A stretch of 64,000 nt of DNA from assembly GCF_014397245.1 (NCBI RefSeq), contig NZ_JACLHY010000001.1:712681-776680 (forward strand), given 5' to 3'. The DNA comes from Arenibacter arenosicollis. Its GTDB lineage: Bacteria > Bacteroidota > Bacteroidia > Flavobacteriales > Flavobacteriaceae. The notes beneath the pieces were generated by a model. It was not told where the DNA came from and ran no database searches. It saw only the letters and a program-made list of their open reading frames with translations. Every line of letters begins with the position of its first letter. Within the stretch, counting starts at the first letter, position 1. This document shows, piece by piece, positions 63,946 through 64,000 of the stretch. Position numbers and translations under genes: made by a program.

Positions 63946-64000
63946 TTATGTATAAAATTAGGTGTTTTATAATTAAGGCTCAAATGTGGTCTTCTGTTGT

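Overview
The window reads as a chromosomal segment from a member of the Flavobacteriia (Bacteroidota), most likely a marine Flavobacteriaceae species. Several independent signs support this: a type IX secretion (T9SS) type B C-terminal sorting domain, PorP/SprF-, PorE- and PorW/SprE-like proteins, the gliding lipoprotein GldH, an ATP synthase operon without atpD/atpC, many families known mainly from Bacteroidota, TTG starts, and repeated TAnnTTTG promoter boxes with little Shine-Dalgarno sequence. No rRNA, tRNA, insertion sequence, prophage or CRISPR array was seen. Gene order is dense and looks vertically inherited; accessory signs are confined to a few small insertions, repeats and remnants.

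Layout. 1-7.1 kb (minus): a surface polysaccharide block, rfbA (cut by the left edge), rfbB and a Wzz-like protein, behind an unknown DUF6909-type protein, a GH3-family protein and an M23 peptidase; tatA diverges at 7.28 kb. 7.8-16.6 kb (plus): a three-gene T9SS surface module of a 1729-residue adhesin-like protein with DUF11 repeats, a PorP/SprF-like protein and a PorE-like OmpA protein. 17.0-21.4 kb: a 56-residue small protein, then DUF4837 lipoprotein, LysM lytic transglycosylase and pgk (minus). 21.7-28.0 kb: holB, a DoxX-like protein, patatin, a ferredoxin reductase (minus), and an ABC exporter pair.

28.3-37.0 kb (plus): porW/sprE, bactofilin and the ATP synthase genes (atpZ-like, small membrane protein, atpB, E, F, H, A, G). 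Strong hairpins follow atpE and atpA, and a 103-bp tandem duplication covers the end of atpG. 37.4-43.3 kb: flippase, dut, TPR protein, DUF4292 lipoprotein, EnvC-like protein and an aldo/keto reductase. 43.3-46.0 kb: acyl-CoA thioesterase and an HU/SPOR membrane protein (minus), dprA (plus). 46.2-55.7 kb (mostly minus): a very large plug-domain protein without a barrel, trpS, an acyltransferase (plus), then lipoprotein, ECF sigma factor and a putative dual-membrane-spanning anti-sigma factor, then recA. 56.2-61.5 kb (plus): trhO, ricT-like PSP1 protein, gldH and a class A penicillin-binding protein. 61.6-64.0 kb (plus): scoA and scoB separated by an inserted four-helix-bundle gene, a 35-residue small protein with a strong terminator, and a decayed GNAT acetyltransferase remnant.

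Functionally the window joins envelope biogenesis (polysaccharide, peptidoglycan synthesis and turnover, T9SS and gliding, envelope-stress signalling) with housekeeping energy and DNA functions. The most interesting items are the sigma/dual-membrane anti-sigma pair, the hairpins placed after the two high-copy ATP synthase subunits, the atpG-end duplication, and the four-helix-bundle cassette with terminal inverted repeats inside the CoA-transferase operon. Base composition and similarity statements are by eye; no search or folding was run.
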